Of a stretch of DNA of 64,000 bases, positions 1 through 12,578 are shown piece after piece. The notes under the pieces were generated by a model. It saw only the letters and a program-made list of their open reading frames with translations, was not told the origin of the DNA and searched no databases. The DNA is from Pegoplata infirma (lineage: Eukaryota > Arthropoda > Insecta > Diptera > Anthomyiidae), in NCBI GenBank assembly GCA_963921195.1, contig OY992537.1, forward strand, positions 125,599,347 to 125,663,346, written 5' to 3'. Both the position numbers and the translations under genes were made by a program. Numbering within the stretch: the first letter of the stretch is position 1; every line of letters begins with the position of its first letter.

Positions 1-1284
1 TTTTAATTTCAAATTTTTTTTATTTATATTAAAGTTTAAGTTTATGTAAAATATAATTTTTTTTTCTATAATTTTTTATAAAACTGACTAATGGAGGATT
101 TGATATATTAATATTTTTTTTTATTAACTTTATAAATAGAATTGTTTTATTTTATATTTTTTTTACAAAAGAAAAAAAATTTTTAAAAAAAATTTGAAAT
201 TTTTTTAAAAATCAAAATATATGCCTTAAAAAAAATAATTTAAAATATTTTGAACAGAGATGGAAAATTATTAAAAATATAAAAATAGCTTTTAAGCTTG
301 AAAAATGCTTTTTTCCGGAACTCGTACAGCTCGTAAATACTGCAGAAACAACAAAAAGTCGCTAAATGGGCAATAAAACAAGGTTCAATTTTGCCGAACA
401 CCCAAAAGCAATATGAGCTATAGTTTTGGAGATATCGGTGATTTTTTTTGAAAAAATAGCAAAACCCGTAAAATGTCATGTTTAAAATGCGATAACTCGA
501 AGGCCGATGGGCCGAAACCAAGCTAAAGTTCAAGATCGGGAATAGTTTCTTCAAAATATTAAAAATAACAATCAAAACCATTATTTTCGTTTTTACAATT
601 TTGACTTTGGCGCTTTGTAACTTGGTAAATATTGAATCAAAACAGTCGGAACCAAAAGCAAAAAAATGGGTCAATTTCCAGACTAAAAATCGGTAGTTAA
701 GACCGAGACTGTACAAACAAAATTTAAATTCTTACAGCCACTTTAAATTTTTTGAAATGTTTTTTTTTTTAACAATTTTAAACAATTCCAAAAAACACAA
801 TTTTCAATATTTTTCAATGCGGAATTTAATTCTTAACAGATTTATTAAGAAATTATTATAATTTACATCTCTTTTGTTATTTTATATCTGCAAAAGTTTC
901 AAGGTTATAGACAGAAACATTAAAAATCTATAAAATGTTTAGCAACATGTTGCTAGCAACATTTTTTACATTTTTTATGCATTTATCACTATAACTTTAA
1001 AAATATTGGGGATACGAATTAAGTAACGGCGGTTTAAGAAACTAGATGCAAGTTATTTTGAATAAAAACATAAAATTTGTTGTATTAACATAATTAAATT
1101 TAATAATAAAGATTTAAAGATTATTTTCAAAATCAAAAATTTTAAAATTTTTCCAAACTTGATTTTTCAAATAGATTCCACTTTCAAATCAAATCCAAAA
1201 TTAAAAACAAACCTAACGAATAGTTTTATTCTGAAATATTATAAAATTAAAATAATTAAAAATTAAAAATTTAAAATTAACTAA
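1..1284. other. AT-rich sequence with no supported gene
   Basis: Homopolymer-rich AT sequence. A minus-strand open frame of about 158 codons crosses 240-716, but its composition (Phe, Tyr, Lys and Ile from A/T runs) and lack of any domain or splice context make coding unlikely. The part around 300-700 resembles the interior of old foldback repeats. Nothing else is seen. Confidence 0.5.
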
Positions 1285-1800
1285 CAAGGGAAGTCTCCCT
1301 GGTGTCACCCTCCGATCTTCATGAAATTTGGGGGGTCGATTTGTATGGGGGGAAATTGACCTTTTTCAGTTTTTTACGCTTTACGCCTATTTAAACAAAA
1401 CTAATATAGGCATGTGTGGTATCAGATTAAAGGTATTAAAAATACCTATCTCGTGGTGCTAACAACGGGCCAAAGAAATTAATATTTTTCGACTTATTAA
1501 CAAAAATGTCCTAAAATTTTGGTATTTTACTCAATATGACGAAAAGTTGTGCATGTTTGGACACGTAGATAGGTTTTCCAAAGACCTTTCATTTGATATG
1601 TAACATGACTAGGTTTCTTTGCATAATATAGGAGATAAACGAAAAAAACTGAAAAATTGCCTTGTCTTCCCCCCTCCCTTTTACCCCCTAAATATGAATT
1701 TGGCCGCTAAAAAAAATACGTGTCCCTTTATTTTTTCTGCTCTACAAAATAAAACCAATTCCATAAAGATCCGCGGGTGACACTAGGGAGACTTCCCTTG
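1285..1800. mobile_element. MITE with CAAGGGAAGT TIR and TAA target duplication (Harbinger-like)
   Basis: The left end reads CAAGGGAAGTCTCCCTGGTG and the right end is its inverted copy (GGGAGACTTCCCTTG), with TAA directly repeated on both sides (1282-1284 and 1801-1803). The element at 52935-53520 has a related TIR flanked by TTA. A TWA target duplication is typical of the PIF/Harbinger superfamily. No transposase reading frame is present, so it is non-autonomous. Confidence 0.75.
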
Positions 1801-1834
1801 TAAGAATTAAAGAAATTATAATATCAGCAACATA

Positions 1835-3998
1835 CAGTGACTGACAAAAGTCTACATACGATTATATAGCAGATATAATTCGTTAACGACTAAGTTAACA
1901 ATAAAAGAACTTAATGTTATCAAACAAATATTTTTATAAAAAGTGCGGTGTAGGTAATTTATCAAGCTTTAATTTAAGCTTAATGGCACTCAGATTGAAT
2001 AAATATTAAAAGTGCTACGAGGGTCGAAAAGGAAACTGAAATTATTGAAAGACCGTTTTTAAAAAAACATTTCAAAAAATTTTTTTTTCAAGTCCAAACA
2101 TTAAAAATTTAAAAAATTGTCCACTTATTTACATTCATGTCTCAACAAATTTTTTTAATAACCGGAAAAAAAATTTAAAATTTTTTAAATACTGTAGAAA
2201 AAATCCGCATTTTTCGAAATTCAATTCTTTTGACCACCAATTTTTTGTAAACAAAGAAAATTTTTAATTTAAATTTTTTAGCACAGTGTCTACAGTGAAA
2301 AAATACTTCTGATGTGACATAGTATAGGTTGTTGGTCTTGTCGAGTAGATCACAAAAATTCCCTTTAAAATTGCCAGACACCCTCAAATTTTAGAGTTAT
2401 TGTCAAAAAACGTTTTTTTGGGACTTTTCTCACTAAACCTTGTGTAATTCAGAAAATTTTCAACCGATTTAAAATTTTTAAACTGTTTTGGATAGAAAAG
2501 GGATAGGGCTTTCCATGTGTGTGAATTGATCAATACGTAAAAGAAAGGTATCTATTGATTTTTCCTATAAAATCTATTTTTTTTGTTATTTTTTGAAAAT
2601 TTTTCGAGTTTATCAATTTTTTTCTGCTATAGTTCGTTTTACAACCTTTATATTTATAAACGTATTTTTTAAGAAAATTTAATTCTAAATACGATAAGCT
2701 TCATCCTAAGAAAATCGGATAATAATTGACAGAGTTGTGATAATTTTTCTAAAAAAGAAAATTAAGACTTTGCAGGAAATCGCCGTTCAGATAACCCAGG
2801 CAAAAAAAAAATAAATTTATCAGGTTTTAAAAGGTTTTTGGCGCGCTGAATCCGAATCTGGCCTTTAAATTGCTCTATCTCGTCAGGTTTTTGAGATATT
2901 TAACATAAATTGATATATATCAAAAACTTAATAAGATAGCGCAATTTCAAGGTCAATTTCGAATTCAGGAGGTAAAAAACCTTTAAAATAATGATACGCG
3001 ACCTCTCAGTATGTTCGTATATTTTTTTTTGCCTGGGTAATCCACACAGCAATTTCATACAAAATCTTAATTTTCTTTTTTAGAAAAATTATCACAACTC
3101 TGTCAATTGTTATCCGATTTTTTTCGCATAAAGCTCATCATATTCACAATTAAATTTTCTTTAGGAATACATTTGTTAATATAAATGTTGATGAACAAAC
3201 TATAGCAGAAAAAAATCGATAAACTCAAAAAATTTTCAAAAAATATCAAAAAAAAATTAGATATTGTTGAAAAAATCAATACATATCTTTCTTATATGTA
3301 TAGACCAATTCACACACATGAAAAGCCCTATCCTTCTTCTATCCAAAACAGTTGAAAAATTTAAAATCGGTTGAAAAATATTTAAGTTACACGTTGTTTA
3401 GTGAGAAAAGTCCCAAAAAATCGTTTTTTGACAATAACTTTAAAATTTGAGGGTGTCTGGCAAGTTTGATGGACATTTTTGTGATCTTTTCGACGAGATC
3501 TACAACCTTAACTACCTCATTTTAAAAGTAGGTGTACTAAAATTATTAAATAATAAAAGCTTTTCTTTGTTTACAAAAAATTTATGGTCAAAAGAATTGG
3601 AGGTTAAAAAATGCGGGGTTTTTCATTGTATTTAAAAAAAAATATATTTGTTTGAGTCGTTAGAAAAATTTGTTGATAAGAAAATATAAACTACATATAA
3701 ACTACAATTTTTTAAATTTTAAATGTATAACCTTGGAAAAAATTGACTTAAAAAAATTTTTAAAAATTTTTCTAAAAAAAACATCTTTCAATAATTTCAA
3801 TTTCTACTTCGAACCTCGTAGCACATTTAATATTTACTCAATCTGAACGCCATTAAGCTTAAATTAAAGCTTAATAAATAACCTACGCAGCACTTTTTAC
3901 AAAAAATACTTATTTAATAATAATTAGGTTTATTCTTGTTAACTTTCAAACGAATTGCATTTCCAATGTAGTCGTACGTAGACTTTTATCAGTCACTG
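1835..3998. mobile_element. Tc1/mariner-like foldback element, TA-flanked
   Basis: The ends are CAGTGACTGACAAAAGTC and the inverted copy GACTTTTATCAGTCACTG, each next to a TA. Inverted homology continues for roughly 0.9 kb per arm; for example, the stretch near 2290-2400 is mirrored at 3430-3530. This ending style (CAGTGnCTgnCAAAAGT) is known in the Tc1/mariner group. The arms are AT-rich and encode no recognisable transposase. A second element sits at the centre (2795-3037). A partial relative lies at 29475-29870. Confidence 0.75.
2795..3037. mobile_element. Short MITE (CCCAGGCAAAAA ends) nested in the foldback
   Basis: It begins CCCAGGCAAAAAA and ends TTTTTTTTGCCTGGG at the centre of the larger foldback, with TAA on each side. 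The interior holds a further imperfect inverted repeat (AAACCTTTTAAAA-like arms and repeated TCAAAAAC/GATAT stretches). A relative of the interior and right end lies near 29595-29870 in the same host-repeat context. Confidence 0.6.
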
Positions 3999-4000
3999 TA

Positions 4001-5778
4001 TGTTGCCTTCCTTCGCAACATGCTTAAACATGCCACCCAGCAACAAAATTTACAACCAGTTCAAAATATTTTAAATTAATATGTGATTTAAATTTAAAAA
4101 AAAGGCATATTTCAAAAGATATTATTTACAAAATTGGCTTTCACTTTTTTTTTAGAAAATGTTTACAAAAAAAAAAATATTTTTTTTTTTATAATTAATT
4201 TTATTTAAAATATATATATTTTTATAAAGCAGCGAAACTTTACCACAAAATAAAAATTAATATTTTAATTTTAATTTTTTATAAAAAAAAAATACTATAA
4301 AAAAAGTAAACATTTTCTTAAAGACAAAAATAAAAAATCAAGAAAAATTTATAAAAAAAAAAATAAATACACAATGTATAGTCACTATTTTAAGTCAATT
4401 TTCCTAATATATATTTTTAAATAATAAAAAAAATGCATAAAAAATATATTAAAAAAAAAATAAACAATTTTTTTTAGCAATTTAGCCGCGAACGACTAAA
4501 ACGTTTTTTCAGCTAAACATTTCAAATTTAAATTAACTATTTTTTTTTTGTTTTTGTTTCTTTTCTTTTGAAGTGTAAATATTTTGTTTTTGTTTAGAAA
4601 AAGAAAAACGTTTTAGAATATTATTTTTTTTTTATTAAATAAGTTTATTTATCTCTCTCACTTTTAATTTTGTATATTAAAACATTCCTATTTTTTTTTT
4701 TTTGTTTTTTTTAACTTTTTCCTTTAATAACTCTTTTATCTCAATAATGCCAGGGCTTTAAATTTTAATAGATCAAAAAATATTTTCTTAAAAATATATT
4801 TATAAAAGTCACAAACTAAAACTTAATAAAACATTTTTAAAATAGTTTTCATCTACTTTTCATTACTTTTATTTTTCTTTGTTTGTTTTTATTTTTAAAC
4901 TTAAATTTAAATAGATTTTATTTTCAAAATACATACTTTTTGCACTGGCATTTTAATTATTTTTTTTTTTTAATTTATAAAAAAAAACTCTGTATATTAA
5001 ATAGTTAAATTTAATTTAAAAACTGTATAAAACGAAATTATATTAATATTATTAATAAATGCATAAATAAATAAAAACTAATATTAAAAACAAAAATAAA
5101 TAAAAAAAAAATATAAAGAAATGTGTTTTCTTGTAGAAAAACGCGATTTCAAACAATATTTTGATTGAAATTCCTCCGATGAAGAAAATTGTTATACAAA
5201 TCACCAAATTAATAGGTTATTAATTTAATATTTTTTCAATTAAACATTTTTCAATTTTGGTAACAAATTTGATCAATATTTTATTTGTAGTTAATCAAAA
5301 TAATAATTGATCTAACGAATGAATTGCAAGCTTATGACAAAATTATGAACCAATGTTTATTTTTTGCTTTCCAATATGTTCCCAAACAGTTAAAAAAGTA
5401 AAGCGAAAAAAAATTTGGCATGTTGGAAAATTGTTATTCGACAGTAAAAGAAAATAACAAAAAAATAAATCAAAACAATAATTGATTCATATAAATTTTG
5501 TTGATTAATTGATTTAATTGAAAATTTTGAGCCAATAATTTGTTGTGTGTAGTAACCCAACAAAAATAAATGGCGCAGCATAATAGCTCACAATGGTATA
5601 AGTACCAAATAAAATGAAATATCTTCCAAAAAAACTAAATAAGTGCAAAAAAAAATTGAATAAGTCCCAAAAAATACAAAATAAGCCCCAAAGAAATAAA
5701 AAAAAAAGTCCCAATGAAAAATTCCCAAGAGAAATGATATCAACCCCAATTGTTTTTATATTAATTTTTTTATCTTTT
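4001..5778. other. Low-complexity AT-rich DNA, no gene
   Basis: Long runs of A and T with few G/C bases. Short open frames here (for example around 5390-5805) are by-products of A/T runs and show no domain, start context or splice signals. I see nothing functional. Confidence 0.55.
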
Positions 5779-6387
5779 TATACCCTCCACTTAGTGAGGG
5801 TATAAAAAGATAAGTTTGTCATTCCGTTTGTAACTCATCGAAATATCGGTCTGGGACCCCATAAAGTATATATATTCATGATGCCCGATCGATTTTAAGA
5901 CATTCTAGCGATGTCCGTCTGTCCGTCTGTCTGTCTGTTGAAAATGCTCTCGCGGACAAAATATTGCACAGAGATGACTGAAACTTAACATATATATTGG
6001 AAGTTCTCCCGAGAAGTTTGGTATTGCATTTGAGCGATATCGGTTCAGCGGTTCAAAAGTTATGAACGAAAATGTAAGCACACCTCAAAAATTTCAGTAC
6101 ATTCAACATAACCTAAAAATACAAAATGCTTTAATTCGACTTCTGGATGACAATTGTGAACATAATTGAACACCAAATGGTATTTAAACAAGTGCGAACA
6201 TATTTTTTGACAAAAAAAGAAAAAAATCGCGGATTTTTTTTTTACCAAATTTTTTTTCGCGGATATTTTTTTAATTTTTTTTTTTTCAAAAGTAATTTCC
6301 TTTTAAAAGTTGTTTGCAATAATCTTGTTGAAATTGTGGAGGGTATCACTACATTCGGCAAGGCCGAATTTAACTTTTTTACTTGTT
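5779..6387 (+). mobile_element. Mini-me/DINE-1-type repeat, copy 1
   Basis: It starts TATACCCTCCACTTAGTG and has the core AAGTATATATATTCATGATG followed by the tract GTCCGTCTGTCCGTCTGTCT. Near the end is a small hairpin (ATTCGGCAAGGCCGAAT), then the terminal ACTTGTT. The (TA)n plus (GTCY)n layout is the published hallmark of dipteran mini-me elements, which are related to Helitron-like DINE-1. It is non-coding. Confidence 0.75.
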
Positions 6388-6724
6388 TACCCCTAGGATA
6401 GGTGACTTGGTCTGGCCAGACCAAATTTCACTTTTGTGTGTAATATCTTTTTTTTAAGGGCAAAAAATCCATTTCGAACCGATTGAAGTATTTTAACAGG
6501 CGTGAATTCTCGCTTAAAAAAAAGAACGCTAAACTGACATCTTGGTCTGTTAAAAGTAGGGTTTGCAATGCGGGTTAAATCGTAACCGTAACCGCGGTTA
6601 ACCGCGTTTTTTAACCGTAACCGCATGATTTTGTATTTAATTAACATAAGATTTGTAGGGAAAAAGTGTTTTTTTTTTTAAATAATGAAAAATGGAACAA
6701 AGAATAATAAAAAAAATTAAACTT

Positions 6725-6960
6725 TATATATACAAGAAAATGCCTCAGAATATTTCTTTTTCTATTGCAAAAATATTTCAGAATCTGAAAATTTTTCTGT
6801 AGAATAAATTTCTCAGATTCTAAGTCAGTTTCTAATGAAAATATGCCTCAGAGTCGGAAAAATTGTCTATTAAAAAAATTTCTCAGAATCTGAAACTTTT
6901 TTTGAAGATAAAAATATTTAAAATCTTAAACAGTTTTTGTAAAAATATGCTTCAGGATCT
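6725..6960. repeat. Degenerate tandem repeat (TCAGAATCTGAAA words)
   Basis: About 25-35 base units built around CAGAATCTGAAA..TTTTTCT recur several times with drift. The same degenerate unit forms the long tract at 10060-11377 and the shorter tract at 19935-20285, and traces are seen near 44830-44900 and 46930-47100. It is satellite-like and non-coding. Confidence 0.5.
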
Positions 6961-7242
6961 AACGCTCGTATTCATAACAAAAAACGGGTGGCTATCATCG
7001 AGCTGATAACTTTTTCAAACACAGTTTTCTGAAAGGGAAAGCTTGGCTCTCGATGTTAATCACTTTTATCTTCATTAAAATGATAAAACGAGTGCGTTTC
7101 GTCAAGAGCAAACACAGAAAAAAAATTGTCAATTCAATTAATTTAATTGTTAATACAATTAAACATTTAATTGAAACTGAGCCTACATTGGATATTGTCA
7201 ATACAACAATGACTTTTGTAACTTTTTTAAAAAAATAAATCT

Positions 7243-8073
7243 AACAAGTAAGAAAGTTATAGTCGGTCAAGACCGACCATATGATACCCTACACCAGTGT
7301 TTTCCGGAAAATAGGTCCCAAGTCCAAACATGGACCGATTGTATCTGTCTTTTGTTAAATCTTTATTAAGTGTAGAAAACACACACCGATCAATTTTAAG
7401 TGGAATTGGTTTATTTTTTTGTCAATAGACCAATTTAACCGAATATCGGTCGAAATTTTTATATGGGGACTAAGTCCAAAAATGGTCCAATTATATTCCG
7501 ATTTGATAAGGTTACTAAAGTACACGTTTAACACCTAAAAATAAATTTTTTATCAAATATTTCCATTTTTATGAATTTTGAGGGAATTATGTGAATATCG
7601 GGAATGTGGTTTGTATGGGGACTACCAGAAGGACTGACCCGATTCCTTTGAAATTTGGAACGGTGATTTGTGCATACAAAATTTGATTACTTGCTGAATT
7701 TTAAAGTGATATCTATTATAATACGGTTATTAGAGTCATTAAAGCATCCAACGGGGAGTTTGTATGGGGGCTAGGTCTTAACATGGACCGATATTCTCCA
7801 ATTTCAATAGGCTTCGTCCTTGGGCCAAAAGATGCTTAAGTTTCAAATTTGAAGTCAATTGATTGAAAATTGCGACCTGTATCGTGCTTAAACCGATAGA
7901 TGGACAGACGGACGGACGGACAGACGGACGGACGGACATCGCTAAATCGACTCAAAAAGTTATTCTGAGTCGATCGGTATACTTGAAGGTAGGTCTAGGA
8001 CCGATATTTCGGGTAGTTACAAACATCATCACAAACTCAATATACCCTGTACCACAGAGTGGTGTAGGGTATA
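7243..8073 (-). mobile_element. Mini-me-like repeat, second subfamily (minus orientation)
   Basis: Read on the minus strand, it starts TATACCCTACACCAC, carries a GTCCGTCCGTCCGTCTGTC tract (plus-strand GACGGACG at about 7910-7940), and ends with the palindrome GGTCGGTCTTGACCGAC followed by CTTACTTGTT. The element at 48922-49745 is its reverse-complement relative over the whole length. The terminal hairpin resembles the 3' hairpins of Helitron-like elements. It is inserted in the hAT-like element 6557-9820. Confidence 0.7.
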
Positions 8074-8122
8074 AAAATAGAATAATCTAAAAATAGAAAT
8101 AAATAAACTAAAAATAAAAATA

Positions 8123-9474
8123 CACGCAAAAAAAAAATCTGTGTAAGATTGAGCAATCCTACTTGGTAAAACTTTTTTCATACCAAAAAAAAATTTTTAA
8201 CAAATTTTTGCTAATATTATGCTTGTCGATGTTAAAGTAACATAATTCATTTTTTATGTAAAATAACCAAGTAACTTGCTCAATAACGCAAATTACCTGC
8301 ACAAAAATTTATCGAAAGAAAACAACAAAAAAACAAAACAAATACAGACCGCCATTTTCATTTTGTATTTTTGTGTGCGTGCGTTGTTCGTTTATTTTTT
8401 GTGTTATAAAAACGTAAAAAGGAAATTGATATATAAAATAAAAATAAATTAATACATAAATAAAAATAAATAATTAGTTTTCTAAAAGATAAATAAATGT
8501 AAGATAAAAGAATGTTAAAGTTAATTTTGCTTTCATCACTTAAAACATTATTCAATAAGAAAAACCAATGGAGTCCCAGACGTACATATGTTTCGATGAA
8601 TAACAAATGGAATGATAAAGTGAGTATACCCGCATTCCGAAGACACCAATAAGGTTTAATAGATTTTTAGTTAAAAATTAGTGTTTGGAAATAGTTTTAT
8701 ATTTTTACAGGGTACTGCTAAATAAATTTTTGAAGCTATGGAGAATCCTTCACTACAATAAAGAGCGTGGACACCAATCCTGCCTTTAGTTATAAAATTA
8801 AAACATAAAAACCCAAAGCCAAGGGAGTCCATACCTGTTTTGATGAGTTACAAATGGAATGACAAAGTAAGTGTTCCTCCTTACCAAGAGACCAATGGGG
8901 TTAACCAATTTTTTAAATTAAAAATTTATGTTTTGTAATAATTTTCTATTTTTACAGGATGCTTTTAAATAAATTCGTGAAGCTATAGCGGATCCTTTAC
9001 TTCAAGAAGAAGCGTAGGCAGCAGTCACTCGAGAAAATTGTACAAAAAGGGTCACTTGGTCGGTGGTAAATTAAATCCTACACAACATTTATTATATTAA
9101 TATGGATTTATTCTGTGAAAATTTTAAATTCAACAAATATACAAATTTTTACAAAAATTTATTGCAAATTTATTTTAGCATAAATGTGGTAATTTTTAGC
9201 ATTATTTTTAGTCACCTTTTCAAATAATTTTGGTATATTTCACCTTATTTCTTTTGGTATATTTTACCAAGTTTTTTCAAATAATTTTGGTATATTTCAC
9301 CTTATTTCTTTTGGTATATTTTACCAAGTTTAGCATTAGCAATTTCTTCAAAATTTTTTACATAAGTGTTTTGGCTAAATTACGAAAACTACTTCGTCGG
9401 TTGTAGTTTTAGCATATTTTTGGTAAAATTATGCCAGATTTTTGCTCACTCCGACACAAGTTTTTTTTTGCGTG
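8123..9474. mobile_element. TA-flanked MITE with CACGCAAAAAAAAA ends
   Basis: The left end is CACGCAAAAAAAAAATCTGTG and the right end mirrors it (CACAAGTTTTTTTTTGCGTG), each next to TA. Inverted homology continues about 35 bases inward (GAGTGAGCAA-like words). The interior holds two tandem exon-intron-like segments (8565-9030) and repeated TTTTGGTATATTTTACC units near 9225-9330. No full transposase is visible. Confidence 0.7.
8565..9030 (+). pseudogene. Tandemly duplicated exon-intron-exon fragment of unknown origin
   Basis: Two similar segments lie 247 bases apart. Each has a short coding-like stretch ending in codons for K-W-N-D-K, a canonical donor (GTGAGT at 8620; GTAAGT at 8867), then a TTTTTACAG acceptor (ending 8710 and 8957). 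Both candidate introns are 91 bases. After each acceptor come related sequences (AAATAAATT..TGAAGCTAT) with an early in-frame stop. I infer a gene fragment captured by the surrounding MITE and then duplicated. The source gene is not recognised. Confidence 0.45.
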
Positions 9475-9499
9475 TATATATAAATATAAAAAAAAATCA

Positions 9500-9562
9500 T
9501 CCACCGACAACTGGCATCGAACCCGCAACGTTAATGCTACGCGTCTAGTACACTACCATATA
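9500..9562 (-). repeat. tRNA-like module (Pol III A/B boxes), degenerate
   Basis: On the minus strand it reads TGGTAGTGTAC (A-box-like) and then GGGTTCGATGCC (B-box; consensus GGTTCGANTCC) at a tRNA-like distance. The acceptor stem is not convincing, so this is a tRNA-derived sequence and not a working tRNA. It lies in the right part of the hAT-like element 6557-9820. Confidence 0.5.
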
Positions 9563-10059
9563 TGTATATGCTATCCAAATATATATTTATGCTTGACTAA
9601 ACAGCATATTTAAAAAAAAAACAGTAAAAAAGGATAATAAAATCTTTTTTATAACTTTTCCCCACCAAAACCTTAAAGCTATACCGACCACTGTCTACAT
9701 TTTACATAAAATCAGTCATGAACCCTATTATACATTTTTACTAATCAAAAAAATAAATTAATTAAATTATTTTTAAAGAGTGCGGTTAACTAGGAAAACT
9801 GCGGTTATTTGCAAACCCTAGTTAAAAGGTCAAAAATCCAAAAGTTTTACTCTTTTGGGGTCCACAAATTCCAAAACTTCAACCCAAATGTTTCTAGCAT
9901 GTTCCGTTTTCGCAGGCGCGGATCTAGCTCTTGAGTTTAGGGGGGGGGGGAATTTTTTTTTACTCAATGTTTTTTTTTTTTTTTTGCAGTGAACCTCAGG
10001 TCGGATTCGAATCATTAGTTAAGGTTTTTTAGTGTCTTCCTCTTGTTTATTATGATTTT

Positions 10060-11377
10060 TCTGTGGAAACATTTCAATTTTTAAAATTTTTTTCCTCTAA
10101 AAGAGGTTTTACAATTTAAGAAAATTCTCAGCAAAAGACCCAGATTCTGAAAAAATGTTCCACTAGAAAATATATCAGATTTGCGACATATTTAATTCAA
10201 AAAAGTTTCCTGATTTCAAAATTTTTCTGAGTCATTTGCTTAAAGAGAAAGTTGATGAGTCTGGGACATTATCCCAATAGAAAAATTCTGAGGTTCTGAG
10301 CCATTTTTAAGAATTTTGAATAAAAATGTATGTTCTGATAATAGAAAATGTTCAGAAACTAGGCAATTTTTTCCCAAAAAAAAATCTATTTCAAGAAAAA
10401 AATTTTAATTAAATTTAGTGACTTTGCCCCATAGAATACCTCTAAGGTTCTGAAATATGTTTGTCTATTCTATTTTTCCACCGAATCGTTATTTCTTCAC
10501 CAAAATGTTCAGGTTTTGAAATACGATAACCAGAAAGTACCTGAGATAAGAAAAATACTTCAATGCCTTTAAAAAATTTTTGAGTCAATTTCCTAGATTC
10601 TGAGACATTTTTCTAAGGAAAACGTAAAGGTTTTGTGACACTTTTCTTCAGAAAAAATCTAAGATTTTAAAACATTTTCTGAAACATATTTTCTATTGAA
10701 AAGTCTGAGAATCTAAGAAATTTTTCAAACAAAAAACATTTTTCCTAAAATATCAGATTTTGAGATTTTTTCTATAGAAAAAGTCTCACATTCTGAGTCA
10801 TTTTTATTTTACAAAAAGTTTCAGATCTAGAGCATTTTTTTTATAAAAACTCACAAATTCTGAGATATTTTTCCTATCGATTTTTTTATCTTATTGTTAG
10901 CCAAAGATTTCAACTTTTATTTTTAAAAAGTCTTAGATTCTAAGATATATGTATTTCAAATAGAAATAATTTAAGATTCTGAGATATTATCTCAGAATCT
11001 GAGGCATTTGTCCTAAAGAAAAAGTCTTTGATTCTGTGATATATTTAAATAAAAAATCTCAGATTCCGAAACATTTTTCCTACAAAAAAAATCTTAAATT
11101 CTAATAAATTCTTTCTGAGAAAAATTCTCAAATTTTCCCTTAAGAAAATTTTTTTGATTTTCCTTAATAAATTTAAAGATTCCGAGACTTTTTTCCTATA
11201 AAAAATTCTAAGATTCAGAAACATTTTTCCTGTAGAAACATTTTGAGATTCTTGAGCATTTTTTATAGAAAAAATGTTCGTATAATTTCATTTTCTTTTT
11301 CTCTTTACTTTTTGCCCAATATTTTCCATTAGAAAAATTGTTAGATTTTTCTTATTAAAATTCTCAGATTTTTCATA
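10060..11377. repeat. Long degenerate satellite (TCTGAGACATTTTTCCTATAGAAAAA type)
   Basis: Roughly 30-base units containing AGATTCTGAGA..ATTTTT..CTA(T)AGAAAAA recur in drifting copies for about 1.3 kb. The tract stops at 11377, where the CCCGGGT-ended block begins, and resumes at 19935 after the block. This suggests the block inserted into a once continuous array. It is non-coding. Confidence 0.6.
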
Positions 11378-11468
11378 CCCGGGTGAAAATGACCATGTAT
11401 GTTCATATATGATGCATATATGGATGTCCATACAAGTGCATATCCGTAATTTGAGGGTACATGTACAT

Positions 11469-12578
11469 TAGAGTGTCCCTTATTTTGGAAATGTTCGAAA
11501 TCTTGAGACGGTACCCGCTCATTTTTTTCCTTTTGACTTAAAAATAACTCAGGAAAAATTTTACGCCCCTAGGACCACGCCTTCCCTACGCGACGGGGCC
11601 TTAAAGAGCGGGGCCTAAAAAATCATTTTTCCATACAAACCAAAAAAATTTTTTTTTGATTTTTAATTTTTTTGTTATTAATTATTATATTACTTGGTTT
11701 GCTTATTCACGACAAAAAATTTGATTTTGGAGGGATAAGTCTTTCAGCGCTAAAAAATTTTTCGCAAAAAAAAAATTTGGGCGGCCGGGGTCCTACAGTA
11801 AAAAATTTTTAAAAAATATTTTTTTTTAGTTTTGACCAGCAACGGTTTTAGCTGCTATGTTGCTTTAAATGATATATATTCCAAAAAAAAATTATTCATA
11901 TCTGTGACATCTTTATCTTTTTCGAAAAAAAAAATTTTGAGCCGTAGGAATCCTACGGTAAAAAATTTTTAAAAAATATTTTTTTTTTAGTTTTGAAAAG
12001 CAATGGTTTTAGTTTTTATGTTGTTTTTAATGATATATATTCCAAAAAAAATATTATTCATATTTGTGACATTTTTATCGTGTATCGAAAAAAATCATCA
12101 ATGCATTTTTTACCCTTTTTTAGAACACGATTAAGATGTCACAGATACAAAAAATATTTTTTTATGAATATATATCATTTAAAGCAACATAGCAGCTAAA
12201 ACCGTTGCTGGTCAAAACTAAAAAAAAATATTTTTTAAAAATTTTTTACTGTAGGACCCCGGCGGCTCAAAATTTTTTTTTGCGAAAAATTTTTTAGCGC
12301 TGAAAGACTTATCCCACCAAAATCAAATTTTTTGTTGTGAATAAGCAAACCAAGTAATATAATAAATAATAACAAAAAAATTAAAAATCAAAAAAAAAAT
12401 TTTTTGGTTTGTATGGAAAAATGATTTTTTAGGCCCCGTTCTTTAAGGGCCCGTCGCGTAGGGAAGGCGTGGTCCTAGGGGCGTAAAATTTTTCCTGAGT
12501 TATTTTTAAGTCAAAAGGAAAAAAATGAGCGGGTACCGTCTCAAGATTTCCAACATTTCCAAAATAAGGGACACTCTA
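11469..12578. mobile_element. 1,110-bp foldback element with 8-bp TSD ATGTACAT, copy 1
   Basis: The ends are TAGAGTGTCCCTTATTTTGG and the inverse CCAAAATAAGGGACACTCTA, with perfect ATGTACAT repeats at 11461-11468 and 12579-12586. The two arms are inverted copies of each other for most of their length (for example GGACCACGCCTTCCCTACGC at about 11571, mirrored near 12455). The same flanking sequence without the element occurs at about 12721-12760. It has no transposase. The TSD length suggests hAT mobilisation. Confidence 0.85.

Larger units (their letters stand above)
6557..9820. mobile_element. Composite hAT-like element with perfect 8-bp TSD GTTAAAAG
   Basis: The ends are TAGGGTTTGCAA and TTTGCAAACCCTA, with GTTAAAAG directly repeated at 6549-6556 and 9821-9828. 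An 8-bp duplication with TAG-starting TIRs fits the hAT superfamily. Just inside each end are clusters of AACCG/CGGTT words (AACCGCGGTT at about 6590-6605; GCGGTTAAC near 9782). No transposase frame is seen. The interior was invaded by a mini-me-like repeat (7243-8073) and a TA-flanked MITE (8123-9474), and it holds a tRNA-like module (9500-9562). Confidence 0.8.

Noticed and set aside
240..716. 158-codon open frame on the minus strand
   Set aside because: Composition is driven by A/T runs, no domain or splice context is present, and the sequence resembles foldback repeat interiors.
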